This document shows, piece by piece, positions 1 through 7,820 of a DNA stretch of 64,000 nucleotides (positions are counted from its first letter, which is position 1; each line of letters starts with the position of its first letter). The DNA is taken from assembly GCA_001885315.1 (NCBI GenBank), contig MLPZ01000010.1:27044-91043 (forward strand). The letters run 5' to 3'. The DNA comes from Treponema sp. CETP13 (GTDB taxonomy: Bacteria; Spirochaetota; Spirochaetia; Treponematales; Treponemataceae). Under the pieces are notes generated by a model. It did not search any database. It saw only the letters and a list, made by a program, of their open reading frames with translations, and was not told the DNA's origin. The translations under genes and the position numbers were made by a program.

Positions 1-270
1 AAACAACTGGCTTGGATAAATAAAATACCCTTTTGTTTTGATTGCATCATCTTTAATTTCTTTTGTAATAATGCTATCATCTAATCCTGCGTAGTTAACG
101 CTATCGTCTTCACCTTCCATATACAGAGAAAAGTTTTCACTTATAAAGCGATAAAAAAGTGTTCCTAACACATATTGTTTAAAATCCCATCCATCGACAG
201 AGCCACGGACATCATTTGCTATTTTCCAAATTTGCGATTGCAATTCTGCTCTTTGTGCTGCACTAGACAA
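1..270 (-). CDS. hsdM: Type I restriction-modification methyltransferase subunit, N-terminal part
   Basis: This is the first 90 codons of a gene that runs off the left edge. The translation contains QIWKIANDVRGSVDGWDF and, later, LGTLFYRFISENF, the conserved start of the helical N-terminal domain of HsdM, the N6-adenine methyltransferase subunit of type I restriction systems. The catalytic NPPY region lies outside the window. The start is taken as TTG at 268-270 because GGAG lies 6 bases before it and no ATG in this frame precedes the conserved block. The specificity and restriction subunits are expected further left. Confidence 0.9.
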   Translation of the reverse strand, partial: MSSAAQRAELQSQIWKIANDVRGSVDGWDFKQYVLGTLFYRFISENFSLYMEGEDDSVNYAGLDDSIITKEIKDDAIKTKGYFIYPSQLF

Positions 271-313
271 TGCGTTCTCCTGTTAAAATCCGAGAGTTAC
301 TAATTTATAAATA

Positions 314-340
314 AGTATATTGTACTATTGTCTTGTTCAA
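314..340 (-). promoter_or_regulatory. Possible promoter of hsdM
   Basis: On the minus strand TTGAAC (335-340) is followed after 15 bases by TATACT (314-319). The -10 is good but the spacer is short for a housekeeping promoter. It would give a leader of roughly 40 bases before the TTG start. Confidence 0.3.
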
Positions 341-621
341 AACGCAATAAATGCTAATACTGCATAAAGCCAATAAAATGGTTTGCAGAAAAGTTTGCCC
401 TGTCAATATACAGAAAAGCCGTCTCTTAAATTTTACTTGCGTATTTTTTGACCCACTTAGATTGCCCTTTTTTGACCCAATCGGTCAATTTTCCTCAGTT
501 TTTTTTCTCAAACTTGTTCAAACAGGCATTTTTACTCTAATTTTACATCTAAAAGCATACCTCTTCTTACTTTGGCCACACAAAAAGCCTCTCAACCCTA
601 TAAAACCGTACATTTAAAAAG
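341..621. other. Intergenic region without a supported gene
   Basis: The only long open frame here (351-617, plus) has no ribosome binding site, no recognisable family and an odd composition, so it is not called. The sequence holds two direct copies of TTTTTTGACCCA (444-455 and 468-479, period 24). The second copy overlaps a short inverted repeat, TTGACC (472-477) / GGTCAA (483-488). No function can be assigned. Confidence 0.5.
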
Positions 622-638
622 TTGGCAAGCTATTTGCT
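622..638 (+). promoter_or_regulatory. Sigma-54 (-24/-12) promoter of hsp20
   Basis: TTGGCAAGCTATTTGCT matches the RpoN consensus TTGGCAC-N5-TTGCT, with the invariant GG (624-625) and GC (636-637) separated by exactly 10 bases. The expected start of transcription is near 649, just before the leader hairpins of the hsp20 gene. A TATAAT at 638-643 overlaps it but has no -35 at usable spacing (TTGGCA lies only 10 bases upstream), which favours the sigma-54 reading. No enhancer-binding-protein site was identified. Confidence 0.7.
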
Positions 639-652
639 ATAATATTAGTGTA

Positions 653-698
653 AGCCGTTAAGAGCGGCTGGGTAGTTTACCCAAAGAACGAAAGTTCT
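653..698 (+). promoter_or_regulatory. Three consecutive hairpins in the hsp20 leader
   Basis: Three perfect 5-bp stems follow each other almost without gaps: AGCCG/CGGCT (653-657/665-669), GGGTA/TACCC (670-674/678-682) and AGAAC/GTTCT (685-689/694-698), the last closed by a GAAA tetraloop. They would form the extreme 5' end of the transcript made from the sigma-54 promoter. They do not cover the GGAGG ribosome site at 721-725, which follows an A/T-rich stretch. A role in mRNA stability or heat response is inference. Confidence 0.5.
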
Positions 699-731
699 AA
701 AAATTATTACGTATTTTTTTGGAGGTTCAAT

Positions 732-1217
732 ATGAACACAGTATCTTTTTTTAACCCTTTATTTAACAGTGATTTTTTTGATGCTTTTGACAGTTCTGTA
801 TCTGGAGATCGTTCTACCGGTTCATCGTATGCACCAAAGGTTGATGTCCGCGAAAATGAAAAAGCGTATATTTTTGATATGGAACTTCCTGGAATGACAA
901 AAGAGAATGTTGACATTAGCCTTAAAGACAAAGTGTTAACAATTAATTCTCACAAAGAAGAAAAACTTGAAAGCGCTGATAGTGACAAAAAAGAAAAAGG
1001 CAAAGAAGTTGCCAAAAATGATGAACAAACAAGAGAAGCTGGCGAGCGTTGGTTGATTCGAGAACGCACTTCAAGTGAGTTTACCCGAAGTTTCCACTTG
1101 CCAAAAGATGTTGACGGTGAAAACATTTCTGCAACCTTTAAGAATGGTATGTTATCCATTACTGTTCCAAGAAAACCAGAAACACAACCAAAAACCATTA
1201 AAATTTCTGCTGCTTAG
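732..1217 (+). CDS. hsp20: Small heat-shock protein, Hsp20/alpha-crystallin family
   Basis: 161 residues, typical for the family. The alpha-crystallin domain spans roughly residues 35-150, starting at APKVDVRENEKAYIF and ending in the conserved NGMLSITVPR. A C-terminal tail with an I-x-I-like KTIKIS could dock into neighbouring subunits. The N-terminal arm (FNPLFNSDFFDAF) is the usual variable, Phe-rich substrate-binding segment. These proteins are ATP-independent holdases that keep unfolding proteins soluble. An insert of charged residues (about 75-105) lengthens the loop before the dimerisation strand. The start is fixed by GGAGG 6 bases upstream. The gene stands alone between a sigma-54 promoter and a terminator. 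Confidence 0.95.
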   Translation: MNTVSFFNPLFNSDFFDAFDSSVSGDRSTGSSYAPKVDVRENEKAYIFDMELPGMTKENVDISLKDKVLTINSHKEEKLESADSDKKEKGKEVAKNDEQTREAGERWLIRERTSSEFTRSFHLPKDVDGENISATFKNGMLSITVPRKPETQPKTIKISAA

Positions 1218-1239
1218 TAACAACACTCGTGTTGTAAAA

Positions 1240-1269
1240 AAGCCCGGCAAGAATAATCTTGGCGGGCTT
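1240..1269. terminator. Hairpin between hsp20 and the convergent operon
   Basis: A 13-bp stem with one mismatch (1240-1252 / 1257-1269, AAGCCCGGCAAGA against TCTTGGCGGGCTT) lies 22 bases after the hsp20 stop. The T-tract on the plus side is poor; on the minus side the stem is followed by TTTTTT, so it may serve both convergent genes. A smaller hairpin ACAACAC/GTGTTGT (1220-1235) precedes it. Confidence 0.6.
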
Positions 1270-1293
1270 ATTACTTTAGATAAAATGTATTAA

Positions 1294-2802
1294 TTAAAAA
1301 TCTATATCATCTATTGTTACAGAAATGGTAAAAGCTGTATTGCTATTAAGATAATCAGAAAGTTCTGATGCATAAGCAGTCTCTAGCTCATTAACTGTTA
1401 TCCCGTAAGAATCTGCAATAGAGTGTTTTAAATATTCACTATAATCAGTTCCGATCCAAGTAAAAGAAGGGCCAGCACTAATAGAAACGTGATCTATAAT
1501 ATCATACGAAACAGTTGCTTTTGCTAATCCATAAGCTGTCTGTCCATCAAATGAATTGTTTATGCTTCCCATACCAAAAAGAGTTGCACTCCAATCCTCG
1601 TTATTAAACAAAGCCCCTCGAGATAAAATGAAAGCCAAAGAATGCTGAGGGTTAAACACTTCTGAACTAGTATAATCCTCAATTTTTGCTCCTGCATTAG
1701 AATCAAATAGATATTGTGCAGACAATGTTACAGTTTTATTATTTTCATCATTATCCCAAGTATACATTGTTCCAACTGTAGCTTGAAAAACTGGTGTTAA
1801 ATCTGCAAAATCAGAAGCATCACTGTCGCCATCTTCTATAGCATCCCATTCATCATCTGTACCCCAACTAAAAACAGATTCACCAAAAACAGTTATAGAA
1901 TTATCTATGACAGAACCACTTGCAGTAAATAACGCTTTTAAGGGATCGTCATATCCAGCCCAGGCTCCAAGTCCTAACTCCCAATCATTTACCAAAAAAT
2001 CATATTTCCCTGCAAAACGAGTATATTGCGCTTGAGTATCACCATCACTATCTATTTCGGGTACAACATACAGCCACAAACAGTTTTGTGTTCCCGGAAA
2101 CGTAATTTGAGTTCTAATGTTTATATTAGCATCGACTGTTTCGTCTGGATCTTCAACATCTATAGCCGAAGCATTAATAATATCACTTGTCGGACTGTAA
2201 AAATAGCCGGTTCCCCAAGTAACGGTATGTTTACCTGCTCTAAAAGAGACATTGTCATTGTATGCAACATCTACAAATAGTTCAGAAACATCTAAATTAG
2301 GAAGAGATACAGATCCATAAGACGTAATAGCATTAAAAGAAGAATCATATCCCGTACTTGTTACCATAGAAGAAACTGCATAGGGATACCCTAAATCGAT
2401 ACTTGCGTAACCGCGAAGATTGTCATACGGGCGTGCATCTACAAAAAAAGAAGCAGCTAAATCTGGAGAACCAGAAAATTCTTCTAAACCATCTAGCCAA
2501 AAATCAGAATCTTCATAATTGTCGGAATTTAGAGGATCATACCACGTCGATGAAATATCAACCGACGCAGAAATTGTCCCTCCGGCCCGAACAATTTTAT
2601 CTCCAAAAATATCAGAAACATCCCCTGCTTCTTCATCCGAAATTGATGCATCTTCGAACATATCATCAAAAGAATCATCTCCAAACATATCATCTTCAGT
2701 CGAAACTCCAAATAATTCATCATCTGAATTTGCAATGTCTTGTGCAAAGGCTCCAAAAGTTAGAATCCCACAGATTAAAAATCCGATTACTATTTTTTTC
2801 AT
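1294..2802 (-). CDS. Predicted outer-membrane beta-barrel protein of a Lol-like ABC operon
   Basis: About 502 residues; no named family recognised with certainty. Seen: a signal peptide (MKKIVIGFLICGILTFGAFA), then an acidic stretch with repeated DDMFG/DDMFED motifs (residues about 20-60), then a long region of alternating hydrophobic strands rich in Tyr, Trp and Gly, ending in a terminal Phe (DIDF), as expected for BAM-inserted barrels. The start is the ATG at 2802 because AGGAGG lies 6 bases upstream; a TTG at 2817 would lie upstream of that ribosome site. It is the last gene of an operon with a LolA-like protein and ABC permeases, so it may be the client or the outer-membrane partner of that transporter. 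Confidence 0.7.
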   Translation of the reverse strand: MKKIVIGFLICGILTFGAFAQDIANSDDELFGVSTEDDMFGDDSFDDMFEDASISDEEAGDVSDIFGDKIVRAGGTISASVDISSTWYDPLNSDNYEDSDFWLDGLEEFSGSPDLAASFFVDARPYDNLRGYASIDLGYPYAVSSMVTSTGYDSSFNAITSYGSVSLPNLDVSELFVDVAYNDNVSFRAGKHTVTWGTGYFYSPTSDIINASAIDVEDPDETVDANINIRTQITFPGTQNCLWLYVVPEIDSDGDTQAQYTRFAGKYDFLVNDWELGLGAWAGYDDPLKALFTASGSVIDNSITVFGESVFSWGTDDEWDAIEDGDSDASDFADLTPVFQATVGTMYTWDNDENNKTVTLSAQYLFDSNAGAKIEDYTSSEVFNPQHSLAFILSRGALFNNEDWSATLFGMGSINNSFDGQTAYGLAKATVSYDIIDHVSISAGPSFTWIGTDYSEYLKHSIADSYGITVNELETAYASELSDYLNSNTAFTISVTIDDIDF

Positions 2803-2822
2803 TTTTCCTCCTAACAATTAAA

Positions 2823-3596
2823 CTAGTTAATATTTTCGAGGTAAGCTTTTGTAAAAACTTTATCTGGAATATTAGTAAAAGAGACCTCACTAATAAGAAT
2901 TTGGGTCTGTTCGCCTTTGTTTACTTCATCTCGTTGAATAATCTGAGTAGGTATATAATAGCCATTAACTTTAGTATATTTAGGTAAAAGTTGAGTACGC
3001 ATTAAACGACCATTTGCACTATAGTCTTCTACTTTTAAAGTTACTGGATAATCAGTTCGCACATATTCAACTTGTTTTGCATATTCTGGTTCGGTAGTTA
3101 TAGCTTCTAAAGTTATTATATACACAGAATATTTACCAAGCATTCCTTTTTCGAATCCTGTAATTTGAAAATCATCTCGCCATGTATCATTGTTGTTTAA
3201 ATCACCTGTACTTGTATCAGAGTCTCCCAACTGTTCTTTTAATGATGAATGGCTAAACTTACGACCAATAGGATCATACACCCAAAGATTATCCCCATCT
3301 TGTAAATATCCAGTCCCCTTGTCTGCTTCTGGAAATAGCTGAATCATAGAAAACTGATCCTGACTTGAACGCTGAAACAGTTTATATTTCATTTGTTGAG
3401 TTGCTTCATCTGGTTTTTCTATAATCAGCGATACCGTTGCAGAATAATCTTCATCTCCAAATTGAGACTGTATTTCTACTTGATCCATTATTTTACCAGC
3501 TTTTTCATCGACACCATCTATAACATTTGCATCCATGGCAAAAAAGCTACTGCCTAATACCACTGCGACGATAAAGCTGCTTAAAATTTTTTTCAT
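2823..3596 (-). CDS. LolA-like outer membrane lipoprotein-sorting protein
   Basis: 257 residues with an N-terminal signal peptide ending near FFAMDA and then an all-beta protein of the LolA/LolB-like fold. Typical segments are GYLQDGDNLWVYDPIGRKF in the middle and the repeated strand pattern up to PDKVFTKAYLENIN. Proteins of this type (the family labelled outer membrane lipoprotein-sorting protein) are usually encoded beside FtsX-like permeases, as here, and are thought to carry or sense lipidated or hydrophobic cargo in the periplasm. GGAG lies 9 bases before the ATG. It precedes the barrel gene by about 20 bases and follows two permease genes, all on one strand. Confidence 0.85.
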   Translation of the reverse strand: MKKILSSFIVAVVLGSSFFAMDANVIDGVDEKAGKIMDQVEIQSQFGDEDYSATVSLIIEKPDEATQQMKYKLFQRSSQDQFSMIQLFPEADKGTGYLQDGDNLWVYDPIGRKFSHSSLKEQLGDSDTSTGDLNNNDTWRDDFQITGFEKGMLGKYSVYIITLEAITTEPEYAKQVEYVRTDYPVTLKVEDYSANGRLMRTQLLPKYTKVNGYYIPTQIIQRDEVNKGEQTQILISEVSFTNIPDKVFTKAYLENIN

Positions 3597-3609
3597 ACTG
3601 TTACATCTC

Positions 3610-4932
3610 CTATTTTACTGTACGTAACGCTTCTGCAGGATTTAACTTTGCAGCACTTTTAGCAGTACCATTCACAGCTAAGAGTGTAAGTAAAATCATT
3701 ACTATAAATTTCCAAATTAACGAAAAAGCCGATAATTTCCATGTCCAATATCCATTCTTAATAAAAAATGAGAGTCTTGGATCATTAACAGGAAAGAATC
3801 CTACAATTTCCATAACCACAATACCCAAAATGAGTCCAGTTAAAGCCCCCATTATCGAGAGCAAAACTGCTTCCCACCTAAACAGGCTTTTTGCGTCTTT
3901 TTTTCGCATACCAACAGCGCGCATTGTGCCAACTTCTCGAATTCGCTCATACAATACCATACGAAAAGTATTGGATATTCCTATCATTACAATAAGCATT
4001 ATGGCAAGCAAAACACCAAGCGAAACATTTGATACTATAATTGGGATTGTCTTAAACTGAGGTACAATATCATTAAAAGAATAGACTTCATATTTACTAC
4101 CTTCCCAAGGTTCACTGTCTTTTATTTGCTTACTAATTTCAGAAATCGGACTATTTGCGTTTTTCTTTCTAGCACTTTGAATATCTGTAACTGGCAAGTC
4201 TTGAGCAGCAAATAGATTTTGTATTTGTAAGGCCGCAAGCTCTTGCTCTTCAGGTCTTTTTAGCATAATAGAATAGTAATTTGTTTCAGATGGTTCTAAT
4301 CCAATTAATTCATTAGTATAGGCGCGTTGAGTATATGCCGCTATTGAGCCTAACAATGAAATATCTTTAGAAACGCCCTTTAATATTAATTCTCCTAAGG
4401 TCTGTTGTCCTGTTACTGTTTCTGTTTTATAGAGAATTGTATCCCCTAATTCTGCTTTCATGGCTTCTACAGTAGATTCACTCAAAATAACCGAACGAGG
4501 TTCCTCTATAATATCATCCCATGATCCTTCGACTAATTGTAAACTATCTCGTAAATGTGATTCTTCTATAAAATCACAGCCAAACGTATTTGTAACTGTT
4601 TTTACACCATTAAAAACTAAAGTCCCTTGGGTTTGAGTTCGTGCCGAAGAATAGGAAATTTCTAGATTTGCTTTTGCAACAGTATTCTTTACTAAAGCCA
4701 TATCTGTAATTTTGTCTATATTCTTATCTTCATTCAATTGAACAACACCAGAAACAAAAACATCGCCACCAAACATATCTGAAAATTGATTAGACATATT
4801 TTCTATTGCGCCAGACGCTAACCCATCTACACAAGTAACTATTAAAAATCCAAAAGCAACGGCAGTGGCAAGTAAAACACTTCTTTTTTTTGTTCGTGCT
4901 AAATTTCGAAATGCCAATTTTGGCGTATTCAT
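3610..4932 (-). CDS. FtsX-like ABC transporter permease (LolC/E or MacB type)
   Basis: 440 residues. An N-terminal cytoplasmic segment (KLAFRNLARTKKRSVLL) leads into the first membrane helix, followed by a large periplasmic domain (about residues 45-290) and three C-terminal helices. The FtsX signature around EVGTMRAVGMRKKDAKSLFRWE, the loop that contacts the ATPase, is clear. It pairs with the permease encoded just upstream and the ATPase upstream of that, giving a heterodimer of the LolC-LolE kind. AGGAG lies 6 bases before the ATG. The substrate is inferred to be a lipoprotein or other envelope cargo. Confidence 0.88.
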   Translation of the reverse strand: MNTPKLAFRNLARTKKRSVLLATAVAFGFLIVTCVDGLASGAIENMSNQFSDMFGGDVFVSGVVQLNEDKNIDKITDMALVKNTVAKANLEISYSSARTQTQGTLVFNGVKTVTNTFGCDFIEESHLRDSLQLVEGSWDDIIEEPRSVILSESTVEAMKAELGDTILYKTETVTGQQTLGELILKGVSKDISLLGSIAAYTQRAYTNELIGLEPSETNYYSIMLKRPEEQELAALQIQNLFAAQDLPVTDIQSARKKNANSPISEISKQIKDSEPWEGSKYEVYSFNDIVPQFKTIPIIVSNVSLGVLLAIMLIVMIGISNTFRMVLYERIREVGTMRAVGMRKKDAKSLFRWEAVLLSIMGALTGLILGIVVMEIVGFFPVNDPRLSFFIKNGYWTWKLSAFSLIWKFIVMILLTLLAVNGTAKSAAKLNPAEALRTVK

Positions 4933-4946
4933 TATTTTCTCCTTAC

Positions 4947-6521
4947 TTACTGATTCTCATTCATAGCTTTAAGCGGAGTTATGCGTAAAGCAACTGCTAC
5001 TGGATAAATATTTGCAAGCAACGTTCCCACTATTATTATAAGTACAGTTGTTAGAGTTGTCCCAACTTGTGGTAACAATCTAAAATGGCCTCCACCTAAA
5101 AACATACGAGCCGTTGTATCTGTAATTGTTATCCCAATTGCATTAACAATTGCAGAAGTAATTAATGCTAAGAGAATGCCAATTAGGGAAGATACAATTG
5201 CAATACTTATTGTTTCTGTAAAAAACATTTTACGAACAAAAGGTCTACGCGCACCAAGAGCTCTCATTGTTCCAATCTCAGCAGTTCTTTCCAAAATTGA
5301 AACGACAAGAGTGTTCATAATAACAATGAAAACAACAATTGCCAAAATAACAATTAAAATAGTAAACAAAGCCTCAAGTAAATCTGATGTACTAGAAAAT
5401 CTTCCGGCTGCATCTTTCCAATTAATTGCTTTTACATTAAGATTTTTTGCAAGAAAAATATCATTCAATTCTTTTATAACATCATCTGCTTTTTCTGGAT
5501 TTTTAAGCTTGATAGTAAAAAACTGCCAAGCCCCATCATCAACTTCGTTCAATTTATCCCGAAGAGTTGTATCACCTAACAAATTATCAAGAGAATCAGA
5601 TGTTAAGCCTTCTTCTGCTATTGCACTATCTGACTCAACAAACATAGAATCATCACTTGCTATTTCTCCAAAAAGGTCATCTTCATCTAGTGAGGCAATC
5701 GATAAATCTGCTGTTTCTGTAAACTCATCGGTAGACAACGTCCCAACCGTTAGATCGGCTAGTCCTCGAGCTGTAGTAGGATCTAAATAAAGTAAACTAC
5801 CCATCGACGTTAACTCATCTGCTGGTGTATAAAATCCACATACCGTAACTTCTCTAATTCGTGGATTAGATCCATAAGCTGTTAACAAAATTTTATCACC
5901 GACATTTAATGGTATTTGATAATACTCTTCAAATGTTTTTTTTGCTCGCTCATCTACCAAAGCACTTGGTATGTTAGGATCTGGCAAGGTACCTTCAATA
6001 AGTGTTTGATCGTTAAAAGTATTATAATACCCTTCATCCCCTGCAAAACTAAAAAGAAACAAATCAACGCGTGAAACTCGCTCGTTCGCTTCATCTTCAT
6101 CCCAATCTTCCGGTAAATTTTCTAAGCTCATTTGAATATACGAATTAGAGATCGTGGTTCCCATTGTAGCGATATCGTCGCGCTCATTAAGTATTTTTTT
6201 TACTTCATCAACGTGTAAAATTGCAGGGATTGATTCAGGCATTCCTACAGAAACACTTTGTTGAACCCCAAATAACGTTACTTCACCCTCTTCTTTATTT
6301 TTAGGCAAATTTCCTGTTATTACTATATCACCAGTATAGTTTTTAGAAAAATCGTCTTTTAAACCTCTTAGTGATGACTCCAAAAAACCATATCCTAGAA
6401 CCATGATAAAAACACCAATTGTAATCATTAAACCCAAAATAATAGTTTTTTGTTTGTGCTCTCTTAGATTACCAAACGCACACCGCATATATGCAGGAAT
6501 TTTAAACTTCCTTGTTTGCAT
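4947..6521 (-). CDS. FtsX-like ABC transporter permease with acidic periplasmic insert
   Basis: 524 residues with one N-terminal and three C-terminal membrane helices around a large periplasmic domain. The coupling loop AEIGTMRALGARRPFVRKMF is diagnostic of FtsX/LolC-type permeases. Compared with its partner it carries about 70 extra, strongly acidic residues (around 260-330), containing DDLFGE and SLDNLLGD, which resemble the acidic repeats at the N-terminus of the barrel protein of the same operon. AGGAGG precedes the ATG by 7 bases, and the ATPase stop lies 2 bases upstream, so translation is probably coupled. Confidence 0.87.
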   Translation of the reverse strand: MQTRKFKIPAYMRCAFGNLREHKQKTIILGLMITIGVFIMVLGYGFLESSLRGLKDDFSKNYTGDIVITGNLPKNKEEGEVTLFGVQQSVSVGMPESIPAILHVDEVKKILNERDDIATMGTTISNSYIQMSLENLPEDWDEDEANERVSRVDLFLFSFAGDEGYYNTFNDQTLIEGTLPDPNIPSALVDERAKKTFEEYYQIPLNVGDKILLTAYGSNPRIREVTVCGFYTPADELTSMGSLLYLDPTTARGLADLTVGTLSTDEFTETADLSIASLDEDDLFGEIASDDSMFVESDSAIAEEGLTSDSLDNLLGDTTLRDKLNEVDDGAWQFFTIKLKNPEKADDVIKELNDIFLAKNLNVKAINWKDAAGRFSSTSDLLEALFTILIVILAIVVFIVIMNTLVVSILERTAEIGTMRALGARRPFVRKMFFTETISIAIVSSLIGILLALITSAIVNAIGITITDTTARMFLGGGHFRLLPQVGTTLTTVLIIIVGTLLANIYPVAVALRITPLKAMNENQ

Positions 6522-6523
6522 TA

Positions 6524-7336
6524 TTATGCCTCCTGCCCATCTACTTTTTGATTAATCTTATAGTTTTTGGTAATTTGTCCATCCAAAAGGCGAATAACAT
6601 GGTCTGCAATATCGGTAACTTTTTTATCATGTGTCGAAAAAATAAAAGTTGTTTCCATTTCACGATTAATATCTTTCATTAATTGTAATATGTTATCTCC
6701 TGTTTTTGAGTCTAAATTTGCAGTTGGTTCATCTGCTAAAATTACAGGAGCTTTTGTTACCAACGCACGTGCAATAGCAACACGCTGACGCTGTCCTCCA
6801 GAAAGTTCATTTGATTTATGATTTTTCCATTCTGAAAGCCCAACTTTTTCGATAAGGTAGTCAATCCACTCTTTTTTTTCTTTTGACTTCATAATCTCTT
6901 TTCCTAAAAGGAGAGGAAATTCAATGTTTTCATACACATTAAGAACGGGAATAAGATTAAAATTTTGAAAAATTATACCTAATTTTGTACGACGAAGTTC
7001 AGTAATTCGATTATCAAATTTTGCTGGAAGAGTTCCAGCCTTGTGTTCTTTTGCAATCATTTTTTGTTGTTTTATTGATTCTGAACTATCTGGATTTGAT
7101 GCTATTTCGTAACGTCCGTCATAAATATCAACGCCATCTATTTGAATCTTACCAGAAGTAGGGGTGTCAATAAGACCAATCATATTTAATATTGTAGATT
7201 TACCAGAACCAGAAGGCCCAGTAATTGAAACAAAATCACCTTTTTCTAAATCAAAGCTAACCCCTTTTACAGCTTCGACTTCTGTTTTTCCAAGTGGATA
7301 CACTTTTCTAACATTATCTAATGAGATAATTGACAT
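6524..7336 (-). CDS. ABC transporter ATPase, LolD/MacB type
   Basis: 270 residues. Walker A is GPSGSGKST (about residues 40-48), the Q loop is in [11 protein letters not shown], the signature is [15 protein letters not shown], Walker B is [12 protein letters not shown] and the H loop is FSTHD. About 35 extra residues between the Walker A helix and the Q loop ([15 protein letters not shown] and onward) make it longer than LolD (about 230). It is the first gene of the operon; the products downstream are two permeases, a LolA-like protein and a barrel. GAGGAG lies 5 bases before the ATG. Confidence 0.92.
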   Translation of the reverse strand: MSIISLDNVRKVYPLGKTEVEAVKGVSFDLEKGDFVSITGPSGSGKSTILNMIGLIDTPTSGKIQIDGVDIYDGRYEIASNPDSSESIKQQKMIAKEHKAGTLPAKFDNRITELRRTKLGIIFQNFNLIPVLNVYENIEFPLLLGKEIMKSKEKKEWIDYLIEKVGLSEWKNHKSNELSGGQRQRVAIARALVTKAPVILADEPTANLDSKTGDNILQLMKDINREMETTFIFSTHDKKVTDIADHVIRLLDGQITKNYKINQKVDGQEA

Positions 7337-7391
7337 AGCTACTCCTCAAATTCGCTTATTGTAAAATTAATTAAAAATAAACTATGTCTTA

Positions 7392-7420
7392 AATATAACG
7401 TTAATGGTTTAGGAATTCAA
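7392..7420 (-). promoter_or_regulatory. Probable promoter of the Lol-like ABC operon
   Basis: On the minus strand TTGAAT (7415-7420) and TATATT (7392-7397) are 17 bases apart. Transcription would begin near 7385, about 50 bases before the ATPase start, giving one transcript for the five genes down to 1294. Confidence 0.5.
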
Positions 7421-7466
7421 GTGCCCTATCACTTTAGTACACTAAAACACCAATGGCAATATCTAT

Positions 7467-7820
7467 TTATTTTAAAGGAGTTTTTTTACCATCTTTTCCG
7501 ACTGCCACAAAAGTGACACAATTTGAAAAAATTATTTTTTCTTTAGAGGCACCTACTTCATCTGCAAAAACATCAACATGATATTTTACCGAAGTAGTGC
7601 CTAGCAATTTTTGGGTTATATCAAAACGTAATATAGAACCTGAATGAGCACTGTATTTAAATTCGACCGTGTCCATAGCTCGTGTCACAAGTTTTTTACC
7701 AGGGAAATCTAAAGAAGCTGCCATCCATGCATATTCATCGACCCATAATAATAGCTGTCCACCAAATAAAGTTCCATTATGATTTAGATGTTCTGTTCTT
7801 ACTACTGCATACGTTTCCAT
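7467..7820 (-). CDS. Acyl-CoA thioesterase, hotdog fold (YciA-like)
   Basis: About 117 residues forming a single hotdog domain. The segment NHNGTLFGGQLLLWVDEYAW carries the conserved N-x-x-G-T-L-F-G-G and the acidic residue on the central helix that YciA/BFIT-type acyl-CoA hydrolases use. The family hydrolyses fatty acyl-CoAs in the cytoplasm. Of two in-frame ATG codons the one at 7820 is preferred: AGGA lies 8 bases before it and its A is shared with the TAA stop of the upstream gene, suggesting coupled translation. The upstream ATG at 7829 overlaps that ribosome site. Confidence 0.85.
   Translation of the reverse strand: METYAVVRTEHLNHNGTLFGGQLLLWVDEYAWMAASLDFPGKKLVTRAMDTVEFKYSAHSGSILRFDITQKLLGTTSVKYHVDVFADEVGASKEKIIFSNCVTFVAVGKDGKKTPLK

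Noticed and set aside
351..617. 88-codon open frame between hsdM and hsp20
   Set aside because: No ribosome site or family, composition unlike neighbouring proteins, and it ends close to a regulatory region; most likely chance.
2403..2987. 194-codon plus-strand frame across the end of the LolA-like gene and start of the barrel gene
   Set aside because: Gln/His/Leu-rich translation is a product of antisense Asp/Ser codons; both minus genes are well supported.
5176..5790. 204-codon frame antisense to a permease gene
   Set aside because: The FtsX permease on the minus strand is certain; the plus frame has no ribosome site or motif.
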